Assembly: GCF_000293785.1 (NCBI RefSeq)
Contig: NZ_AKZI01000011.1
Span: 1 to 64,000 of the forward strand
Origin: Rhodovulum sp. PH10
Lineage (GTDB): Bacteria; Pseudomonadota; Alphaproteobacteria; Rhizobiales; Xanthobacteraceae
DNA: 64,000 nt
Direction: 5' to 3'
Positions 48,115 through 57,610 of this stretch are shown here, piece by piece. Below the pieces are notes generated by a model, which searched no databases, was not told the origin of the DNA, and saw only the letters and a list, made by a program, of their open reading frames with translations. The translations under genes were made by a program, and so were the position numbers. The first letter of the stretch is position 1. Each line of letters begins with the position of its first letter.

Positions 48115-48813
48115 TCAGCTCGGCCGGACGATCCGCCGGATCTTGTCGAGCGTGTAGGTGTCGCCGTTGATCGTCAGCACCGGCGGGTTGGTGCCGACAT
48201 CGACCTCGTCCACCACGCCCTGCACCTCGGTCGAGACCGCCACCGGCTGGCCGAGCGCGTCGGTCGCCGTCACCGTCATCTTGTAGGTGCCGTCCGGCCA
48301 GGCGGTACCGTTGTTGCCGTGGCCGTCCCACTTGAACTCCTGCTCGCCGGCCTGCATCGGGAAGGTGCCGCTGTAGACCGTCGCGCCGCTGGTGTTGGTG
48401 ATCGTCACGGTCGCGCTCGACGGCTTCGACACCTTGAAGTTCCAGGCGGCGTAGCTGTCCTTCAGCTCGGCGGTGGAGCCGTCCACCGAGACGGTCGCCC
48501 CGATATAGCCGAGCGCCTGGGTCTGCTGGGCGGTCTCCTGAAGCGACACCAGGGCCGACAGCTGGTCGTTCATCTTGAGCTGCTGCTCGACCTGCGAGAA
48601 CTGCACGAGCTGGGCGGTGAACTGGTTGGTGTCGAGCGGATCGAGCGGGCTCTGGTTCTGCAGCTGGGTGGTGAGCAGCGTCAGGAAGGTCTGGAAATTG
48701 CTCGCCAGCGCCTGGGTGTTGACGGCCGAGCCGTCCTTCGCCGTCGCCTTGTCCTGATTGACCACCGCCGCCTTGACGGGCGCGGGCATTCCGGTCGTCG
48801 GGTCGATCGCCAT
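48115..48813 (-). CDS. flgD: Flagellar hook assembly protein FlgD
   Basis: A 232-residue hook-cap protein. The conserved N-terminal domain reads FLTLLTTQLQNQSPLDPLDTNQFTAQLVQFSQVEQQ. The middle shows FlgD Ig-like and Tudor-like parts (FKWDGHGNNGTAWPDGTYKMTVTATDALG). It caps the growing hook so FlgE subunits can fold. It follows fliK on the same strand after 42 bp, a usual pair. A tandem repeat lies just downstream. Confidence 0.95.
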   Translation of the reverse strand: MAIDPTTGMPAPVKAAVVNQDKATAKDGSAVNTQALASNFQTFLTLLTTQLQNQSPLDPLDTNQFTAQLVQFSQVEQQLKMNDQLSALVSLQETAQQTQALGYIGATVSVDGSTAELKDSYAAWNFKVSKPSSATVTITNTSGATVYSGTFPMQAGEQEFKWDGHGNNGTAWPDGTYKMTVTATDALGQPVAVSTEVQGVVDEVDVGTNPPVLTINGDTYTLDKIRRIVRPS

Positions 48814-48855
48814 GTCACACCTTTCTGGTCGGACGCTATCTGTACGCGAGCCGGC

Positions 48856-50505
48856 TCACACGCGAATGTCGACGCCGCCGAGCCGGCCGAGCAGGCGGCC
48901 ATAGGCGGCTCCGACGTCGATCGGATGGGTTTCCGGCAGGTCGCCCGGCATCGGCGTGGCCTGCCGCGCCTGCGTCTGCGCGTCGGGGTTCGGCTGCCGC
49001 TGGCCGCTGCCCTGGTCGCGCAGCGAGAACTGCATCGCGCCCTGGTCGGTCTTCAGGCCGGCGTCCTGCAGCGCGCGCTCGAGCTGGGCGGCGTCGCGGC
49101 GCAACAGATCGAGCGTGTCGGAGCGGTCGGCGCTGACGTGCGACACCACCTGGCCGTTGCGGTCGACCTCGAGCCGCACATGGACCCGCCCGAGATCGGG
49201 CGGATCGAGCCGGATCTCGAAGCTCTGCCGGCCGGATTTCGCCTGCGCGGTGATCTGGACGCCGAGCTCGGACAGCGACACCGCCCGTTCGGACGTGTCG
49301 ATCCGGGTGGCGCCGGCCTGCGGCACCTGCGGGCTCGCGCCGGCGGCGGCGACCGACAGGCCGTCCGCCCGGATCGGCACGGCGGCCGGTTGCCCGGCCT
49401 GCTGCCCGATTTGGCCCGGCGGGTTCTGCGCGGGGGCCGCGCCGCCATTGGCGGCGGCCGCGTCCGGACGGGCGTCCGGCTGGAGGCCGGCCGCGGCGAT
49501 CTGCGCATGCGTGCCGGGCGCGCCCGTGACGGTGCCGTCCGGAGTGGTCGCCGGCGGCGTCTGGTGATTGGTGGGCCGCGCCTGGCCGGCCGTCGGGTCG
49601 GCCGGCTTTGCGGCGGTGCCGTCGCCGGTCTTGGTGGCGTCGCCGGTCGCGGAGGCCTTCGTCTCGGCGGCTGCCTTGAACGTCTCGGCGCCGCCGGTGC
49701 CGGCCGCCTTGCCGTTTGCTGCGGCCGCAGTCGCCGCGGTGTCGGGTGCGGCGGCCTTGCCGGTCGCTTGCTGCGCCGCGTCCTTCGCGGCGGCGGGGTC
49801 GGTTGCGGTGCCGGCCGGGGGCGTCGAGGCGAGCTGCGGCGCCGCGCCGATCGCCTCGTCTCCGGCTGCACCGGGGGCGGCGAGCGCCGGATCGGTCGGA
49901 ACGCCTGGTGCGGCGACCGGAACCGGCGGGGTCGCCGTCGCCGCGACGGCCTGGGCGGCGGCCTGGGCCGCGGCCTGGGCAGCTGCCGCTTCCGCATCGT
50001 TCTCGGAGGCGTCGCTGCCGTCCGTGGCTCCGTCCGTCGTGTCGCCGGCGGAGTCGCCGGTCGTCGTGTCGCTGCCGTCCGTCGCCTTCGTTTCCGTGCG
50101 GTCGCTGCCGTCCGCGGTCTTCGCATCGGGGGCGGAGTCGGTGGACTCAGTCGCGTCGCCATCGTTCGCCGCGGCCCGCTCGCGCGGCGCGGCGTCGTCC
50201 TTCGGCGAGGTTTTGTCGGACCGCGCGCGGTCCGGCGCCTTGCGTCCGTCGTCGTCGTGGTCGGAGCGCGCCCGGCTTCTCGACGCGGAGTCGGACGGGC
50301 GCTCCGTCCGGCTCGTGTCGTCGCGCGCGCCGATGGCGGCCGGACGCGGCTGGGAGTCGCGGCTCGCCTGCGCGGCGGCGCTCGCGTCCACATCGTCGAT
50401 CAGGCTGGCGAAGTCGGTGGCGGTGGACTTTTGTTGGGCCGCAGCGGTGCGGGCCGCGAACGCGGCGGCGGCAGCGGTGCTCGGCTCGATGGTGATGGTG
50501 GGCAC
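48856..50505 (-). CDS. fliK: Flagellar hook-length control protein FliK
   Basis: A 549-residue protein. Most of residues 40-420 is low-complexity Ala/Thr/Asp/Gly, the flexible ruler. The C-terminal Flg_hook domain is clear: SELGVQITAQAKSGRQSFEIRLDPPDLGRVHVRLEVDRNGQVVSHVSADRSDTLDLLRRD. FliK measures hook length and switches export specificity. GTG 50505 has GAGG nine bases upstream and gives MPTITIEP; the N terminus is otherwise uncertain. Confidence 0.88.
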   Translation of the reverse strand: MPTITIEPSTAAAAAFAARTAAAQQKSTATDFASLIDDVDASAAAQASRDSQPRPAAIGARDDTSRTERPSDSASRSRARSDHDDDGRKAPDRARSDKTSPKDDAAPRERAAANDGDATESTDSAPDAKTADGSDRTETKATDGSDTTTGDSAGDTTDGATDGSDASENDAEAAAAQAAAQAAAQAVAATATPPVPVAAPGVPTDPALAAPGAAGDEAIGAAPQLASTPPAGTATDPAAAKDAAQQATGKAAAPDTAATAAAANGKAAGTGGAETFKAAAETKASATGDATKTGDGTAAKPADPTAGQARPTNHQTPPATTPDGTVTGAPGTHAQIAAAGLQPDARPDAAAANGGAAPAQNPPGQIGQQAGQPAAVPIRADGLSVAAAGASPQVPQAGATRIDTSERAVSLSELGVQITAQAKSGRQSFEIRLDPPDLGRVHVRLEVDRNGQVVSHVSADRSDTLDLLRRDAAQLERALQDAGLKTDQGAMQFSLRDQGSGQRQPNPDAQTQARQATPMPGDLPETHPIDVGAAYGRLLGRLGGVDIRV

Positions 50506-50843
50506 TGAGCGTGACCTCGTGATTGTCCGACACCACGTCTGCAAGCGGCGGGCCACCGAGTTCCGTCAAAGAAAACGTAGCCGCGCCAATGCATTGGTTC
50601 CGGGGCACCGGCGCCTCGAAAGCCCCGGAGGCAAGGCTTGCAGGGGCGGCCGGGCAAGAACTGCCGGCTCCCTCCGGTCGACTGCCGGCCGCAGCCGGCC
50701 GACGGTCGGTCCGCCGGCGCGGAGCGGCTCGCCGCCGGGCGCGCTGGCGAGCGGACGGTCGGCTCCCTATAGTAAGGAGTGACGAAACCGCGGCGGGACG
50801 GAACCGGCAGCGGGCGAGGAGCGCGGCGGCGTCCGCGAACGGC
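50506..50843. other. Divergent promoter region fliK / mnmA
   Basis: 338 bp with no gene seen. A TATAGT at 50768-50773 is a good -10 candidate for mnmA, 70 bp before its start. No clear sigma-54 site was found for fliK. Confidence 0.45.
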
Positions 50844-52079
50844 ATGCGAAATTCACTCGATCTCGACACGCGACCCGAAAGCACCCGCGTGGTGGTCGCC
50901 ATGTCGGGCGGGGTCGACTCGTCGGTCACGGCGGCGCTCCTGAAGGCGGAGGGCTACGACGTCGTCGGCGTCACGCTGCAGCTCTACGACCACGGCGCGG
51001 CGACCCACCGGGTCGGCGCCTGCTGCGCGGGGCAGGACATCCACGATGCTCGCCGGGTGGCGGAGGCGATCGGCATCCCGCATTACGTGCTCGACTACGA
51101 GAGCCGCTTCAAGGAGGCGGTGATCGACCGCTTCGCCGAGAGCTACGTGTCGGGCGAGACGCCGGTGCCGTGCGTCGAGTGCAACCAATCGATCAAATTC
51201 CGCGATCTCCTCGACACCGCGAAGGATCTCGGCGCGGCGGTGCTGGCGACCGGCCACTATGTCGCCTCCCGCGAATCGTCCGACGGCCGGCGCGCGCTGT
51301 TCCGCGCCCGCGAGGAGGACCGCGACCAGAGCTACTTCCTGTTCGCCACCACCCGCGACCAGCTCGACCTGCTGCGCTTCCCGCTCGGCGACCGCACCAA
51401 GGCCGAAACCCGCGCGCTCGCCCGCCGGTTCGCCCTGCCGGTGGCGGAAAAGCACGACAGCCAGGACATCTGCTTCGTGCCGACCGGCCGCTACACCGAG
51501 GTGATCGAGCGCCTGAAGCCCGACGCGGCCGAGCCCGGCGACATCGTCGATCTCGACGGGCGGGTGCTCGGGCACCATCAGGGCATCATCCGCTACACCG
51601 TCGGCCAGCGCCGCGGCATCGGCATCGCCGCCGCCGAGCCGCTCTATGTCGTCGGCCTCGACGCCGCCCATCGGCGGGTGGTGGTCGGCCCGCGCGAGGC
51701 GCTGAAGACCCGGCGGATGCGGCTGCGCGACGTCAACTGGATCGGCGACGGCACGCTCGACGCGGCGCTCGCCGAGGCGCATACACCCGGCCGGCTGGAG
51801 GTGTTCGTCAAGGTGCGCTCGACCCGCCGTCCGCAGCCCGCCTGGATTTTTCGCGATCGTGCGGAGATCGAGGTGGAGCTGGTCGACGGCGAGGAAGGGG
51901 TCGCGCCCGGCCAGGCCTGCACCTTCTACGACGCGCTCGCCGGACAGGCGCGCGTGCTCGGCGGTGGTTTCATCCGGAGCGCGGCGTCCGCCGTCGCGGC
52001 GGCCGAGACGGGTGCCGAGTCGGGTGCGGAGTCGCGCGCGGAAACACGCGCGGCCGAGCCGGCCGCGGCCCGGCGCTGA
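50844..52079 (+). CDS. mnmA: tRNA-specific 2-thiouridylase MnmA
   Basis: A 411-residue enzyme that thiolates U34 of tRNA Lys, Glu and Gln. The PP-loop is [18 protein letters not shown]; the catalytic cysteines lie in [13 protein letters not shown] and [28 protein letters not shown] is conserved. The last 30 residues are an Ala/Glu-rich tail absent from E. coli MnmA. Pmt-like methyltransferase follows after 35 bp. Confidence 0.95.
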   Translation: MRNSLDLDTRPESTRVVVAMSGGVDSSVTAALLKAEGYDVVGVTLQLYDHGAATHRVGACCAGQDIHDARRVAEAIGIPHYVLDYESRFKEAVIDRFAESYVSGETPVPCVECNQSIKFRDLLDTAKDLGAAVLATGHYVASRESSDGRRALFRAREEDRDQSYFLFATTRDQLDLLRFPLGDRTKAETRALARRFALPVAEKHDSQDICFVPTGRYTEVIERLKPDAAEPGDIVDLDGRVLGHHQGIIRYTVGQRRGIGIAAAEPLYVVGLDAAHRRVVVGPREALKTRRMRLRDVNWIGDGTLDAALAEAHTPGRLEVFVKVRSTRRPQPAWIFRDRAEIEVELVDGEEGVAPGQACTFYDALAGQARVLGGGFIRSAASAVAAAETGAESGAESRAETRAAEPAAARR

Positions 52080-52114
52080 AGCGCTCTTTTTTCTTTTCGG
52101 GAGACTGTTTTTCC

Positions 52115-52783
52115 ATGGCTGACGATCTCGATCGCGACAAGGTCGCGAAAGCGTATGCGCGCTGGGCGCCGGTCTACGATCTCGTGTTCGGCACCGTGTT
52201 CGAGTGCGGCCGCAAGGCGGCGATCGCCGCGGTCGAGAAGGTCGGCGGGCGGGTGCTCGAGGTCGGCGTCGGCACCGGCATCTCGCTGCCGGACTATCGC
52301 CGCACCAACCGGATCGTCGGCATCGACATCTCCGCCCCGATGCTGCGCAAGGCGCAGGAGCGGGTGGCGACCCACGGCCTCGACAATGTCGAGGTGTTGT
52401 CGGTGATGGACGCCGCCAAGCTGGCGCTGCCAGATGCCTCGTTCGACGTGGTGGTGGCGCAATACGTGATCACCGCGGTGCCGGACCCGGAGGGGACGCT
52501 CGACGAGTTCGCCCGCGTGGTGAAGCCGGGCGGCGAGATCATCCTGGTCAACCATATCGGCGCCGAGACCGGCCCGCGGAAACTGTTCGAGGCGGCGTTC
52601 GCACCGATCGCGCGAAAGCTCGGCTGGCGGCCGGAGTTTCCGTGGGCGCGCCTCGCCCATTGGCTCGCCAAGACGCCGGGCGTCCACCTGATCGACCGCA
52701 AGCCGATGCCGCCGCTCGGCCACTTCTCGCTGATCCGGTTCGGCAAGGCTGCCGCCGCCCCGGGGCTGCAGGCGGCGGAGTAG
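52115..52783 (+). CDS. pmtA: Phospholipid N-methyltransferase, PmtA-like
   Basis: A 222-residue SAM-dependent methyltransferase. Motif I is LEVGVGTGISLPDY, preceded by AYARWAPVYDLVFG, which is characteristic of the Rhodobacter-type PmtA that methylates phosphatidylethanolamine to phosphatidylcholine. Motif with GIDISAPMLRKAQERV and the post-motif VNHIGAETGPRKLFEAAFAPIARKLGW fit. A UbiE-like methyltransferase is the alternative. It follows mnmA closely. Confidence 0.8.
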   Translation: MADDLDRDKVAKAYARWAPVYDLVFGTVFECGRKAAIAAVEKVGGRVLEVGVGTGISLPDYRRTNRIVGIDISAPMLRKAQERVATHGLDNVEVLSVMDAAKLALPDASFDVVVAQYVITAVPDPEGTLDEFARVVKPGGEIILVNHIGAETGPRKLFEAAFAPIARKLGWRPEFPWARLAHWLAKTPGVHLIDRKPMPPLGHFSLIRFGKAAAAPGLQAAE

Positions 52784-52797
52784 GGGCGGGGAGCGGA

Positions 52798-53157
52798 TCA
52801 GGTCTGGTCCGGCAGCAGCGGCGCAAGGGCTGCGATCAGCGGCCCGAGGTGTTGCTGCGTGACGGCCCAGACGAGATCGATGCGCACGTCGGCGTAACCA
52901 TGCACCAAGCGGTGCCGCATCGCCGTCATGGTGCGCCACGGAATCTCCGGATGCGCCGCCTTGGTCGCCGCCGACACCTTGCCGGCGGCCTCGCCGATCA
53001 CCTCCAGGGAGCGGATCACCGCATTCTGGTGCAGCCGGCTTTCGGAAAACCGGGTCTCGTCGAGATCCGTCACGAAACCCGCCGCGTCGCGGGCCGCCAG
53101 CAGCATGTCGATCAGCAGGGCCGCGTCGCGCTCGGGGATTTCTTGCTGCCCGCTCAT
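52798..53157 (-). CDS. hepT: HepT-family RNase toxin (DUF86)
   Basis: A 119-residue helical protein. The active motif R-x4-H-x-Y is present as RHRLVHGY, and the family stretch NAVIRSLEVIGEAAGKVSAATKAAHPEIPWRTMTAM is diagnostic. HepT is an RNase held inactive by AMPylation of the Tyr of RxxxxHxY by MntA. Its ATG overlaps the mntA stop as ATGA (53154-53157). Confidence 0.9.
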   Translation of the reverse strand: MSGQQEIPERDAALLIDMLLAARDAAGFVTDLDETRFSESRLHQNAVIRSLEVIGEAAGKVSAATKAAHPEIPWRTMTAMRHRLVHGYADVRIDLVWAVTQQHLGPLIAALAPLLPDQT

Positions 53158-53540
53158 GACAGAAGCGGCTCGGCCTCGGCGAGAATGCGCCGGCGGCGCA
53201 GCGCGTTGCGGCTCGCTTCGACCGCCTCCCGCTCGACCAGATCGACCGGTCGGCCGAGCAACGTTTCCACCGCGTCGTGAAACGCCGCGAAGGCGGCGAG
53301 ATCGTTGCGGACCTCGGGTGCGAATGTCACCAGAAGGTCGATGTCGCTGCGGAGCGGATCGTAGTCGCGCCGCCGCGCGGCCGAGCCGAACACCTCCAGC
53401 CGCACGACACCGTGACGGCGACACAGATCTCGCAGCGCAGCACGATGTGTGGTGAGGATCGCGTCCACCCCGTCTCCGATGTGTGCCCGAACGTGTGCCG
53501 CCTCTTGCGTCGAACGATGAATAGCACGGTTCGTCTGCAT
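53154..53540 (-). CDS. mntA: MntA-family nucleotidyltransferase antitoxin
   Basis: A 128-residue minimal nucleotidyltransferase. The signature reads LEVFGSAARRRDYDPLRSDIDLLVTF (GSx10DxD). MntA AMPylates and so neutralises HepT. ATG 53540 is preferred; an upstream ATG (53615) adds 25 residues of Cys/Arg-rich sequence unlike the family. Neither has a strong ribosome site. Confidence 0.85.
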   Translation of the reverse strand: MQTNRAIHRSTQEAAHVRAHIGDGVDAILTTHRAALRDLCRRHGVVRLEVFGSAARRRDYDPLRSDIDLLVTFAPEVRNDLAAFAAFHDAVETLLGRPVDLVEREAVEASRNALRRRRILAEAEPLLS

Positions 53541-53779
53541 TTGCTCGGCGGCACACCGCGCGTATTCCCGGCCGACCGCGCGGGCCTCGACCGGCTTGCA
53601 CGCGCGCCCCTCCATACGAACACTCGCCGACCCTTGCGTTTCGACATGACAGAGCGGCGCGGCGGTGCATATCGGCTGCCGGCCCGGCTTGTTATGTCTT
53701 CTTCTCCCCTCGGCACGGACGGCGCCGACCCGTCGTGTGCCGTCGTCACGTCCATTCCCGGAACAGAGAAGTCACCAGC

Positions 53780-54763
53780 ATGAGCAGCAAGGCACGGGTC
53801 GTCCGGTACGCGAAGGCGGGAGGCCCCGAGGTTCTCGCCATGGAGACCATCGATCTTCCCGATCCCGCCACCGGCGAGGTCCAGATCCGCCAGACGGTCG
53901 TCGGCCTGAACTATCAGGACTGCTATTTCCGCTCCGGCTTCTATCCCGCGCCGCTGCCCGGCGGGGTCGGCACCGAGGCGGCCGGCACGGTGGAAAAGGT
54001 CGGCGAGGGCGTCACCGACTTCAAGGTCGGCGACCGGGTCGTCTATGCCGGCGGCGCGTCCGGCTCCTATGCGGATCTGCGCAACATGCCGGCCGCGCGC
54101 GTCGTCGCGATCCCGGACGGCATGGCCGAGGAGGACGCCGCCGCCATCCTGATGAAGGGCATGACGGCGGAGTATCTGATCACCCGCTGCTATCCGATCA
54201 AGAAAGACGAGCTGGTGCTGTTCTATGCCGCCTCAGGCGGCGTCGGCCTGATCGCCGGCCAGTGGGGCAAGCACATCGGCGCGCGCATGATCGGCGTCGC
54301 CTCCGGCGCGGAGAAGTGCCGGAAGGCCAAGGAGAACGGCTACGAGTTCGTGATCGACCGCTCGCGCGAGGACGTGCTCGCCCGCGTGAAGGAGATCTCG
54401 GGCGGCGCCGGCCTGCCGGTGGTGTTCGACTCGATCGGCAAGGCGACCTTCGACACCACCGTCGAGTCGCTCGCGCCGCGCGGCATGTTCGTGTCGTTCG
54501 GCACCACCACCGGCGCCCCGCCGCCGGTCGAGGCGAGCCTGCTCCAGCACAAGGGCTCGCTCTATTTCACCCGGCCGACGCTCGCCACCTATTGCGCGAC
54601 CCGCGAGCTGATCCTGATGTCGTCGAAGAAGCTGTTCGACCTCTTCCTCGCCGGCAAGATCAAGTCGAACATCGGCAAGCGCTACGCGATGAGCGACGCC
54701 GTGCAGGCCCACGAGGACCTCGAGGCCGGCCGGACGGTCGGCGCCTCGCTGCTGATCCCGTAA
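53780..54763 (+). CDS. Zinc-independent quinone oxidoreductase (MDR superfamily)
   Basis: A 327-residue NADPH-dependent oxidoreductase. The N-terminal GroES-like domain reads GLNYQDCYFRSGFYPAPLPGGVGTEAAGTVEKVGEGV; the Rossmann domain holds YAASGGVGLIAGQWGKHIGARMIGV. It lacks the structural and catalytic zinc cysteines. Close to QorA/Qor-type NADPH:quinone reductases. A good terminator follows. Confidence 0.9.
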   Translation: MSSKARVVRYAKAGGPEVLAMETIDLPDPATGEVQIRQTVVGLNYQDCYFRSGFYPAPLPGGVGTEAAGTVEKVGEGVTDFKVGDRVVYAGGASGSYADLRNMPAARVVAIPDGMAEEDAAAILMKGMTAEYLITRCYPIKKDELVLFYAASGGVGLIAGQWGKHIGARMIGVASGAEKCRKAKENGYEFVIDRSREDVLARVKEISGGAGLPVVFDSIGKATFDTTVESLAPRGMFVSFGTTTGAPPPVEASLLQHKGSLYFTRPTLATYCATRELILMSSKKLFDLFLAGKIKSNIGKRYAMSDAVQAHEDLEAGRTVGASLLIP

Positions 54764-54809
54764 GAGATCGGCGCGCGTTCGAGACGGCTCCCCGCATCGC
54801 GGAGAGGAG

Positions 54810-54838
54810 AGGGTCGCCCCGGCGGGCGGCCCTTTTTC
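54810..54838 (+). terminator. Terminator of the quinone oxidoreductase gene
   Basis: AGGGTCGCC (54810-54818) pairs with GGCGGCCCT (54825-54833) through one wobble, loop 6 nt, followed by five Ts. Confidence 0.85.
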
Positions 54839-54943
54839 GTGTCGCCGACCACCGTCTGCGTCGCAGATGTGACGATCCTTCACATTCGCGGGAACCCGCC
54901 GCCGGTCTTCCGGTTGACGGACAGATTCCGGGAGGACCGTTCG

Positions 54944-55315
54944 ATGGCGAAGCAGTCGAAAGCGCAAAAGGATACGATGGAGCGCGTCATGCACGAGTTC
55001 GAGCATGGCGAGCTGAAGATGCGCGGCGGCCGCACGGTGAAGAACCCGAAGCAGGCGATCGCGATCGGCCTGCAGGAGGCCGGGGCGTCGAAGGACCGGA
55101 GCAGATCACAAAACCGCCGCAGCCTGCAGCGCACCAAGCGCAAGGAGCGGCGCGGTGAGACCGCGCGCGCCGCCGCCGAAGGTCGCCGCAACGATCCGAC
55201 CGCCAATCCCGACAAGAAGACCCGCGCCGCCCTCTATGCAGAAGCCCGCCGGCGCGACATTCCCGGGCGCTCGAAGATGAATCGCGACGAGCTCGCTCGC
55301 GCGCTCGGCCGTTGA
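54944..55315 (+). CDS. DUF6496-like basic protein
   Basis: A 123-residue very basic protein. The N-terminal half, VMHEFEHGELKMRGGRTVKNPKQAIAIGLQEAG, matches DUF6496. The C-terminal part, TRAALYAEARRRDIPGRSKMNRDELARALG, looks like a SAP/Rho-N-type or Ku-associated helix pair. GGAGG is 9 bp before the ATG. It may bind DNA. Function unknown. Confidence 0.78.
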   Translation: MAKQSKAQKDTMERVMHEFEHGELKMRGGRTVKNPKQAIAIGLQEAGASKDRSRSQNRRSLQRTKRKERRGETARAAAEGRRNDPTANPDKKTRAALYAEARRRDIPGRSKMNRDELARALGR

Positions 55316-55329
55316 CGGGGTGGTGCGCC

Positions 55330-57444
55330 ATGTCGCCGCCCGCGCCTTCCGGTGAATCCCCCGCGGAGCCCGTCGCCGACGGTGCTCTGCCCGCCGCGGT
55401 GGTCGGTGGCGGTTGCGAGCCGGCGGTCGTCGTGCCGCCGCTCGCCTCGCCTCGCACCGACCCTCTCGTTTCGGCGCCGACGCCGGTGCTCGTCGGCACG
55501 AAATCCGTCGTCCGCGCGATGCCGATCGGCGCCGAGCTTCAGCCCGACGGCGGGGCGCATTTCCGCGTGTTTGCGCCGCGTCCGAAAACCATCGTGCTGG
55601 TGGTCGACGACGAGGAGCATGGGCTCGCGGAAGAGCCCGGCGGCTATCGCAGCGCCTTCGTGCCGAGCGCGACGGCCGGCTCCCGCTACGGCTACCGGCT
55701 CGACGGCGAGGCGCGCATCCTGCCCGATCCCGCCTCGCGCTTTCAGCCCGACGGGCCGCACGGCCTGTCGGCGATCGTCGATCCCGCCGCCTATGCCTGG
55801 CGCGACGGGTCGTGGGGCGGCGTGCGGCGCGAGGATCGTCACGTCGTCTACGAGATGCATGTCGGCGTGTTCACCAGCGAGGGCACCTGGCGCGCCGCCA
55901 TCGAGCAGCTGCATCTGTTGAAGGACGTCGGCATCTCGGTGATCGAGATGATGCCGGTCGCCGAGTTCTCCGGCCGCTTCGGCTGGGGCTACGACGGCGT
56001 CTCGATGTTCGCGCCGACGAGGCTCTACGGCGGGCCCGACGACCTGCGCGCCTTCGTCGATGCCGCGCACGGGCTCGGCCTCGGCGTCATCCTCGACGTC
56101 GTGTACAATCACTTCGGGCCGGACGGAAACTTCCTGCCGTGCTTCGCCGACTCTTATCTCACCGACCGCTACGACAACGAGTGGGGCGACGCGATCGACT
56201 TCGACGGGCCGCACGCCGCGCCCACCCGCGAGTTCGTTCGTGAGAACGCCGCCTATTGGGTCCGCGAGTTTCATTTCGACGGGCTGCGGCTCGACGCCAC
56301 CCAGCAGATTTTCGACGCCTCGAAGCGCAACATCGTCGCCGAGCTGACGGCGGCGGCGCGCGAGGCCGGGCAGGGGCGGCACGTCTTCGTGGTCGCCGAG
56401 AACGAGCCGCAGGACGCCAAGCTGGTGCGGCCGGAGGAGAACGGCGGCGACGGCGTCGACGCGGTGTGGAACGAGGATTTTCACCACACCGCCCACGTCA
56501 CCCTCACCGGGCGCAACGAGGCCTATTATTCCGATTACACCGGGGCGTCGCGCGAGCTGCTCGGCTGCATCCGGCACGGCTTTCTCTATCAGGGCCAGCG
56601 CTCGGCCTGGCAGAGCAAGCCGCGCGGCGCGCCGGCCCTCGACATCGATCCGATCCAGCGTGTGCTGTTCCTCGAGAATCACGATCAGGTCGCGAACTCG
56701 GGGTTCGGCAAGCGGCTGGTCGGCATCGCCGATCCGGCGCGGCTACGGGCGATGACGGCGGTTCTGCTGCTCGCGCCCGGCACCGCGATGCTGTTTCAGG
56801 GACAGGAGTTCGCCAGCACCACGCCGTTTCTCTATTTCGCCGATCACAAGGGCGAGCTCGGCGCGATGGTGGCAAAGGGCCGGCGCGAGTTCCTGACGCA
56901 GTTTCCGAGCATCACCAGCATCGCCACCGACGAGCCGGGCGCGCCGGAGACGTTCCGCAGATGCGTGATCGACTGGTCGCAGCGCGAGACCAACGGCTGG
57001 GCGGTGCGGCTGCATCGCGATCTGATAAGCTTGCGTCGCGGCGATCCGGTGTTCGCCGATCCGGCGACGCGGATCGACGGCGCGACCCTCTCCACCGACG
57101 CGTTGCTGGTGCGCTGTTTCGGCGCCACGGAGGAGCGGTTGCTGATCGTCAATTTCGGCCATCCGCTGGTGCCGCGCATTTGGCCGGAGCCGCTGCTCGC
57201 CCCGCCCGCCGGGCGCGACTGGCGGCTGATGTGGTCGAGCGAGCACCCCGATTACGGGGGCGACGGCGCGGTGTCGCCGCTCGCCGAGGACGGAAGCTGG
57301 CAGTTTCCCGGCCGCCTTGCAGTGGTGATGGAGAGCGTCGCAGTGGAGCGTCCACCGGCGACGGAGAAGACAGCGAAAAAGAAAAAGGCGGAGGAGAGCG
57401 GGCCGAAGGAGAGCGCGACAAAGGAGAGCGGGCCGGCGAGGTGA
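55330..57444 (+). CDS. treZ: Malto-oligosyltrehalose trehalohydrolase TreZ
   Basis: A 704-residue GH13 enzyme that releases trehalose from maltooligosyl-trehalose. The N-terminal CBM48-like domain starts MPIGAELQPDGGAHFRVFAPRP (Met at codon 55519). Catalytic parts are GLRLDATQQIF, VVAENEPQD and FLENHDQVANSG. An extra ~63-residue Ala/Pro-rich N terminus precedes that core, so ATG 55519 may be the true start. The C terminus is a Lys/Glu/Ser tail. TreY, the partner, is not in this window. Confidence 0.85.
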   Translation: MSPPAPSGESPAEPVADGALPAAVVGGGCEPAVVVPPLASPRTDPLVSAPTPVLVGTKSVVRAMPIGAELQPDGGAHFRVFAPRPKTIVLVVDDEEHGLAEEPGGYRSAFVPSATAGSRYGYRLDGEARILPDPASRFQPDGPHGLSAIVDPAAYAWRDGSWGGVRREDRHVVYEMHVGVFTSEGTWRAAIEQLHLLKDVGISVIEMMPVAEFSGRFGWGYDGVSMFAPTRLYGGPDDLRAFVDAAHGLGLGVILDVVYNHFGPDGNFLPCFADSYLTDRYDNEWGDAIDFDGPHAAPTREFVRENAAYWVREFHFDGLRLDATQQIFDASKRNIVAELTAAAREAGQGRHVFVVAENEPQDAKLVRPEENGGDGVDAVWNEDFHHTAHVTLTGRNEAYYSDYTGASRELLGCIRHGFLYQGQRSAWQSKPRGAPALDIDPIQRVLFLENHDQVANSGFGKRLVGIADPARLRAMTAVLLLAPGTAMLFQGQEFASTTPFLYFADHKGELGAMVAKGRREFLTQFPSITSIATDEPGAPETFRRCVIDWSQRETNGWAVRLHRDLISLRRGDPVFADPATRIDGATLSTDALLVRCFGATEERLLIVNFGHPLVPRIWPEPLLAPPAGRDWRLMWSSEHPDYGGDGAVSPLAEDGSWQFPGRLAVVMESVAVERPPATEKTAKKKKAEESGPKESATKESGPAR

Positions 57445-57610
57445 GCCGGCCGCCCGGCCGAGGGGGCCGGCCAGGTAGGGGCCGCCCAGCCGACGGGGCC
57501 GGCCCGGTAGGAGGGCGGGTCGCCGACGTGGTCACGACGGCTTTTCCTCGCTCCCCGCGAAAGCGCCCGCGAACGATCCGGCGGGTCGCATCGGTCCGCC
57601 GGGAAAAAAC

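Noticed and set aside
47641-50508. A very long open frame on the plus strand opposite fliK and flgD
   Set aside because: It is an antisense artefact of GC-rich codons: Arg/Gly/Ala-rich, no family motifs, no ribosome site, and it overlaps two clear flagellar genes.
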